Positions 59,438-64,000 of a stretch of DNA of 64,000 bases are shown here, piece by piece (position 1 is the first letter of the stretch; every line of letters begins with the position of its first letter). This DNA is from Vigna angularis (taxonomy: Eukaryota > Streptophyta > Magnoliopsida > Fabales > Fabaceae): the NCBI RefSeq assembly GCF_016808095.1, contig NC_068975.1, forward strand, positions 20,715,501 to 20,779,500. The letters run 5' to 3'. The notes beneath the pieces are model-generated. The model was given only the letters and a program-made list of their open reading frames with translations. It ran no database searches and was not told the DNA's origin. The translations under genes were made by a program, and so were the position numbers.

Positions 59438-60543
59438 TGATACCTCTTTGGCAAGTATACCAAATTATTCAAGTACAGTGAATTAAGTCAAGAGTATCGT
59501 TCTTCCAAGGGAGTTTGAGTTATGTTATTCAATTAAAAATTATTTATCAAGATCAATTACTGATGATAACATTTGTGATTTCAATTTGGAAATTAGTATG
59601 AAATTAACAACGTAAAAAAATTAAGATTGAAAAGTATGATAAAAGATCACTGGAATTGGTCTTTGACTAACATTACAGTAAAATCATGGACATATACATT
59701 CTCTGTTCAAGCATTCACAAAAGAGTATCTTGGTTTAATTCCTTAAAACAAGTTCTAAAATTATCTATTAAATTATTAATTCCTTAATTAATTCAACAAA
59801 TAATTTTGCATGAAGTTCAGATGTTTAGATTAACCAAAAGCATAGAAGCTATTCCTAGAGTAGTTACTTTTAGTTTCTTTTCTTATGTTTCTGGTTCTAA
59901 AAATACTTCCCAGTACAAAAGAACCTTTAAAGAGATTTATACTTTCGTATAATCAAAAGCAAGTCAAGAAAAGAACAAGAACATATACATATATCGCGCA
60001 TGAAGTTTACATTAACGTGTCGTCATACAACCAATTCCAATGAACAGAAAATTTAGCCTATCCTAGACATGTCAAACGTACTCTTTACAACAATTCCTTG
60101 CAAAAAGTGAAGTCATGATGTTTGGAAAGGTCTCTTGAGCGTCTCCTGAGTTCTCCAGTATTTTTCTTGTTCTGTTCTTGTGTCAGAAGATGATTTATTC
60201 CTTTCTGTCATGTCTTTTTAAGCCACTTAACTTAATTAATCCGCTCAACACACATGTGTGTGCGTTGTGCGAATTTCCTTTAATTGTTGCACTTCAAATG
60301 ATGTTATTCGCTTAGCGCATAGGTACTGATGCGCTATGCGAGTTTCCTTTATCTGGCTGTGCGAATTTTGGCTTGCGCTATGCGAGAATTGGCTGACAGA
60401 CTCTAAATTATAGACCCTTTCCTGTACAATAATCTACATAACAATATACTTTCTATTACAACTTTTCACTGAGTAATAACATGAATAACTATAAGATTGA
60501 GATCATTTATAAGTGTAAAAACAACTCTTTTTCACACTTATCA
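59438..60543 (-). mobile_element. Solo LTR, 1106 bp, Athila/Tat-like
   Basis: On the minus strand it begins TGATAAGTGTGAAAAAGAG and ends ACTTGCCAAAGAGGTATCA, with TG...CA ends. Flanking 5-mers are GTGGC (59433-59437) and GCGGT (60544-60548), which differ at two positions, so the duplication is uncertain. CpG-rich words such as GCGCTATGCGA recur at 60300-60390. No internal coding part is present. Confidence 0.6.
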
Positions 60544-60839
60544 GCGGTGACAATTGTGGATGCAACACTTGGAGAGTAAAATAGGGGCATTCGCATGAGA
60601 GAAGTGGAGGCAACAAAATGGAGAGTTGTTCGCGCGATAGAAGTGGAGGCAACATGGACAACCTTTGCACAAGACAATTGAGGCACCGCATCGTAGTATG
60701 AGGGAGCAACTTGTAGTAGGAGGAAAACGTTGTTCTGTTGGTGCGAGAGAGAAGAAGAAGTAGAGTTATTTCTTTTACGTTTCTGATTTTAAGTGACGAA
60801 AGAGATACTACCTTAATTAAGCAAATAACCAAGGCAATA

Positions 60840-61475
60840 TACACCTTAGTGTCTCAGTTATTTAAGCAACCGATGCCTAAACTATTAAAAAAAATTCAAA
60901 ATAAAATATGAAAAATTATATTCAACCTATAAGCCTCAAGTAGACTTGGTTCTAGTAGAGCCAAGGCAAAAGAACTTGACAAAAAGCATTAAAAAGTCCA
61001 GTTTCAAAATTGGTAGGACATTATGCCTCGGTTTCTTGACTAATCGAGACAGTATCTCCTATAAACCTGCCATGTCAGTGAATTCACAGAGTTGTAGAAG
61101 GATTCTGATGGGCTTTATTCCTTGGTTCTCTAACTAACCAGGGCAGTACGACCTCTAGACCTGCCATGTTAGTGAATTTGCAAAGTTGTAGAGGGATTAT
61201 AATGGGCTTTATGCCTCAGTTGTCTGACTAACCGATGCTATATCTCATCCTAGAAAAGATGTCGTTCGAAAAGTTTATTTTGCAAGAAGAGAAGGTGGAC
61301 TGAAGCAGGTTTTTACGCTTCGATTACTTCATAAGTCGTTTATGCCTCGATTGAGTAGGAACTGATGCCTATAAGGTCGTTGAAACTACAAAAATGCCAC
61401 CACGTTTTCTTATGCTTCAGTTTTCCCAAATCCGAAGCGTATTGTGAGAGTTAGAAAGTCTGTTTTTTACTAGTG
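60840..61475 (-). mobile_element. CACTA element end with subterminal repeats
   Basis: The minus strand starts CACTAGTAAAAAACAGACTT at 61475, a typical CACTA terminal inverted repeat. Behind it are subterminal repeats of about 94 bp (TATGCCTCGGTTTCTTGACT at 61022, a copy at 61117, another at 61210). The transposase fragment at 55490-56455 has the same orientation. The opposite terminus was not found. Confidence 0.7.
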
Positions 61476-62944
61476 CCATCTACATGGAATAAATTTTTGA
61501 GTTTTTGCGAAGTTCCTTTTGCACAATGTCACTACATTCTTCTCTTACATCATTGCAATTTCATGTTTTCCTTCATTATAACCTTTGTTGAGATTTGTTT
61601 TTATGTCCATTATCATTTATCTTCCTTCTTGTTTCTCGATTATCTCTTTCTTTTTTTTTTGTTTTTCTCTTCCTTCTCATAACATTGCTTTTCTTCTCTT
61701 TTTGGTGTTGTCGCTACATTTTGGTGTTCATTGTAGGTTTGTGTAGGTCTTGATTTGTTGTGTTTGGGATGCCACATTATTATTGTTATCTTGGTTCTTA
61801 GTTCACGTTTGAGCGGTTGGTCGTGCTCTCTCGAGATCTTGCTCTCGCTCTTGCTATTGCTCTTGCCCTTGTTCTCGTTCTTATTCGCATTTGACAAAAA
61901 ATTATTATTTTACTTTTTTACTTGTATGTGTCGGTTGTCTTACCAACCAAAGCCTATTTCTTAATTATAGGTTTCGATTGAGAACCAAAGCCTAAACTTC
62001 TTTTTTATCTTGCCTAAATATGTTTGGGTTATAAAACCAAAATATAACAAAAAAAAATTGATGTCAAACCCCTACTATACTAGTGTTTCTATACTAGTAT
62101 TTAATTGTAATTAGTTTTTCGTTTACGCTTTTTATGTTTTCATTTTTCAGGTGGCATGGAATTTGTGCAAATATAATCAATGTCTAAAGGTGTTTCTTGG
62201 TTTTCTTCAAAGTTAATGTCTCTTGAACATTAGAAATTATTTTCAAAGTTAATGCCAATTATAGATTGTTAGTATACTAGCAAATACATTAAAATGAAAC
62301 TTGTCTATAACAAAACTATTTATAAAAAAATCATTTAATAATTCACTATTTTTAAACTATCGTCACTTCTAAAATATCAGTTTCTCGAGTTTTACAACAG
62401 TAAAAACATAACATTATCTTGAACGATCTCAAACACTAAATAATGAAAATGTATCTAATATTAAAAAAATAAAGACCTAAATTATAATGTTTATTTCCGG
62501 ACATGATTCAATTTACAAGCTTTAACATCAATTTCGTCTTGTTTTTATTTTGTACTAGATTATATTCCACAATATTCCAATATATATTTCAACATACGCA
62601 TTTCACTTTAATATAACTCAAAATTCTGATTCAAAATTATATAATTATATTATTTTATTACACATAGATAATCAATTATTATATTAATTCTATAATTTAA
62701 TACAAACAAATTCATACAAATATTACTTTTTAATCTTAATATTACCGTTTCAAACAAAGAAACTTGTACCTATGCATCAATAATTAGTTATTATAAACTG
62801 AATGTCTACATTAATAATAATATCTACTCATATTTTTGTTTAAATTTCTTAACTTCAATTTCATGTTACTCTAACCTTTTTAATAGAGATAAAATATGTT
62901 TGCATCTTATATTATATTCCTATGTGCAAGTTGTTTTTCATTAT
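61476..62944. other. Spacer, partly CACTA-like
   Basis: 61930-62085 has words similar to the CACTA subterminal repeats and ends CTATACTAGTG at 62085, possibly the end of a second, older CACTA copy. A T-rich and CTT-rich tract lies at 61620-61690. The rest is AT-rich without features. Confidence 0.4.
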
Positions 62945-63365
62945 AATGTTTTACGGGTAAAATAATCACGTGTTATGGGTAGCAGGTATTTTATTATCCA
63001 CTTATAAATGAATCGTGTGTGAGTATTATATTATTCGTACTTGCAAGTATTTGTTACCTGCAAAAAATAAAAATAAAAATTTAATTTATATTTGATTAAT
63101 TTAAATTTAATTAAAATTAAAATTAATTTATGTTTTATTAAGTTAAATTTAAATAAAATTAAATTTTAATTTATATTCTATTTTTATATATTTTTGTAAT
63201 TTTATTTTAAAAGTTTATAAAAATATATTTTTTAATTATTTGCGAGTATTTTTTAAACAAATATCCGTCCGAATAGCAGACAGGTAACAAGTAAATTTTG
63301 TTTTTGAGGGTCAGATAACAAGTAGACACTATCCATGTCCGACCCGATCCATTACCATCCCTAGT
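62945..63365. repeat. Possible non-autonomous DNA element (hAT-like end)
   Basis: The minus strand at 63362 reads CTAGGGATGGTAATGGATCG, similar to TAGGG(A/G)TGGxAA ends of plant hAT elements, and ACGGGTAAAATAATCACG at ~62953 may be the worn opposite end. No 8-bp duplication was found. Confidence 0.3.
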
Positions 63366-64000
63366 TATACTTTCTAAAATCTATTACCTTAACATACAAA
63401 AATCAATATTAAAATAATAGTATTTATTTTTAATTAATTTGTTATATAAAAAAAAAGAAAAATACAAATGATTAATTTATTTTATCTTATTATCAAACCC
63501 TTTATCTAAATATTATATTTATAATTATACATAATTATAACAATTAAATATAATTATATAAATAAATTACTTATAAATATAATAATAATTATATTAATTT
63601 TCTTCACATAAATTTAAGAGAAAAAAAAACAAAACAAAAACCTCATATTAGTTATATATAAAATCATTAACTTTTACACTGCTCTCACCAGTGTTTGATT
63701 CTTATGTTAAAGCATATTTCACTTTAGACGTTTACAATGTTAAATACTTGTCATTTGGAAAGTGAAAGCATTTTTTTTTTCATATATGAGCAATTAAATA
63801 AAAAATCTATATAATTTTCAAGAAATTATCCCACGTAAATTAATTTCCATAAAGAAAGAGTTTTTTTAGTTGAAGTATCTTACTATGGTATGTATATATT
63901 ACGAAGCCATAAAAGAAAGACAAATTTTCGAAAGAATTCATATATTTATATTGTTCTTAACAAACTTCGCAAGATATATAACTCCTATTTTTTTATAAGC
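63366..64000. other. AT-rich spacer
   Basis: Very AT-rich, with no recognised gene or element up to the window edge. Confidence 0.55.

Noticed and set aside
61930..62085. A second CACTA terminus ending CTAGTG at 62085
   Set aside because: Subterminal words are similar, but the terminal repeat does not match the 61475 end well and no partner was found; noted only inside the spacer entry.

Overview
The window is nuclear DNA from a flowering plant, most likely a phaseoloid legume (Vigna/Phaseolus type). Evidence seen directly: spliced genes with GT-AG introns, strongly AT-rich spacers, Ty1-copia, Ty3-gypsy, CACTA and Mutator-type elements, and plant-only families (CAX exchanger, strictosidine-synthase-like, oleosin, plant mobile domain, LRR resistance-type). 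The legume assignment is inference from the style of genes and elements. There is no bacterial-type content (no operons, CRISPR or rRNA).

Layout. 1-390: 5' end of a minus-strand chloroplast-type J-protein gene with a TATA box, an ACGT element and a heat-shock-type palindrome. 3900-9293: one complete Ty1-copia element with 5-bp target duplications, nearly identical LTRs and an internal frame broken by five in-frame stops. 11664-17735: a minus-strand Ty3-gypsy remnant with one 2.4-kb LTR, a shortened interior and no second LTR. 19753-21552: a possible terminal-inverted-repeat element holding a clean 367-bp Mutator-type MITE. 22190-24010: a decayed Mutator-like transposase joined to an OTU protease domain. 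24560-27800: a decayed plant-mobile-domain gene cut by a solo LTR with perfect target duplications.

28914-39868 is the gene-rich core: a complete 12-exon vacuolar cation/proton exchanger of the CAX2/CAX5 type (+), a complete 4-exon NHP2 gene for the H/ACA snoRNP (-) with a telo-box and site II promoter, and a 3-exon strictosidine-synthase-like gene (-) with an in-frame stop.

41679-44489 is the most unusual structure: two arms of about 0.3 kb in inverted orientation enclose a fragment of an oleosin gene, and a solo LTR has landed inside the oleosin membrane hairpin. 47679-51952 carries an LRR-only gene of about 777 codons with a short non-NBS N-terminus, bordered by long AT arrays. 55490-61475 holds a decayed CACTA transposase and a CACTA end, with a truncated gypsy LTR containing a 186-bp satellite-like array and another solo LTR between them. 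The rest is AT-rich spacer.

The genes do not form a shared pathway. The main theme is a modest housekeeping core set in nested, decaying transposons, several of which can be dated relative to one another from insertion order.
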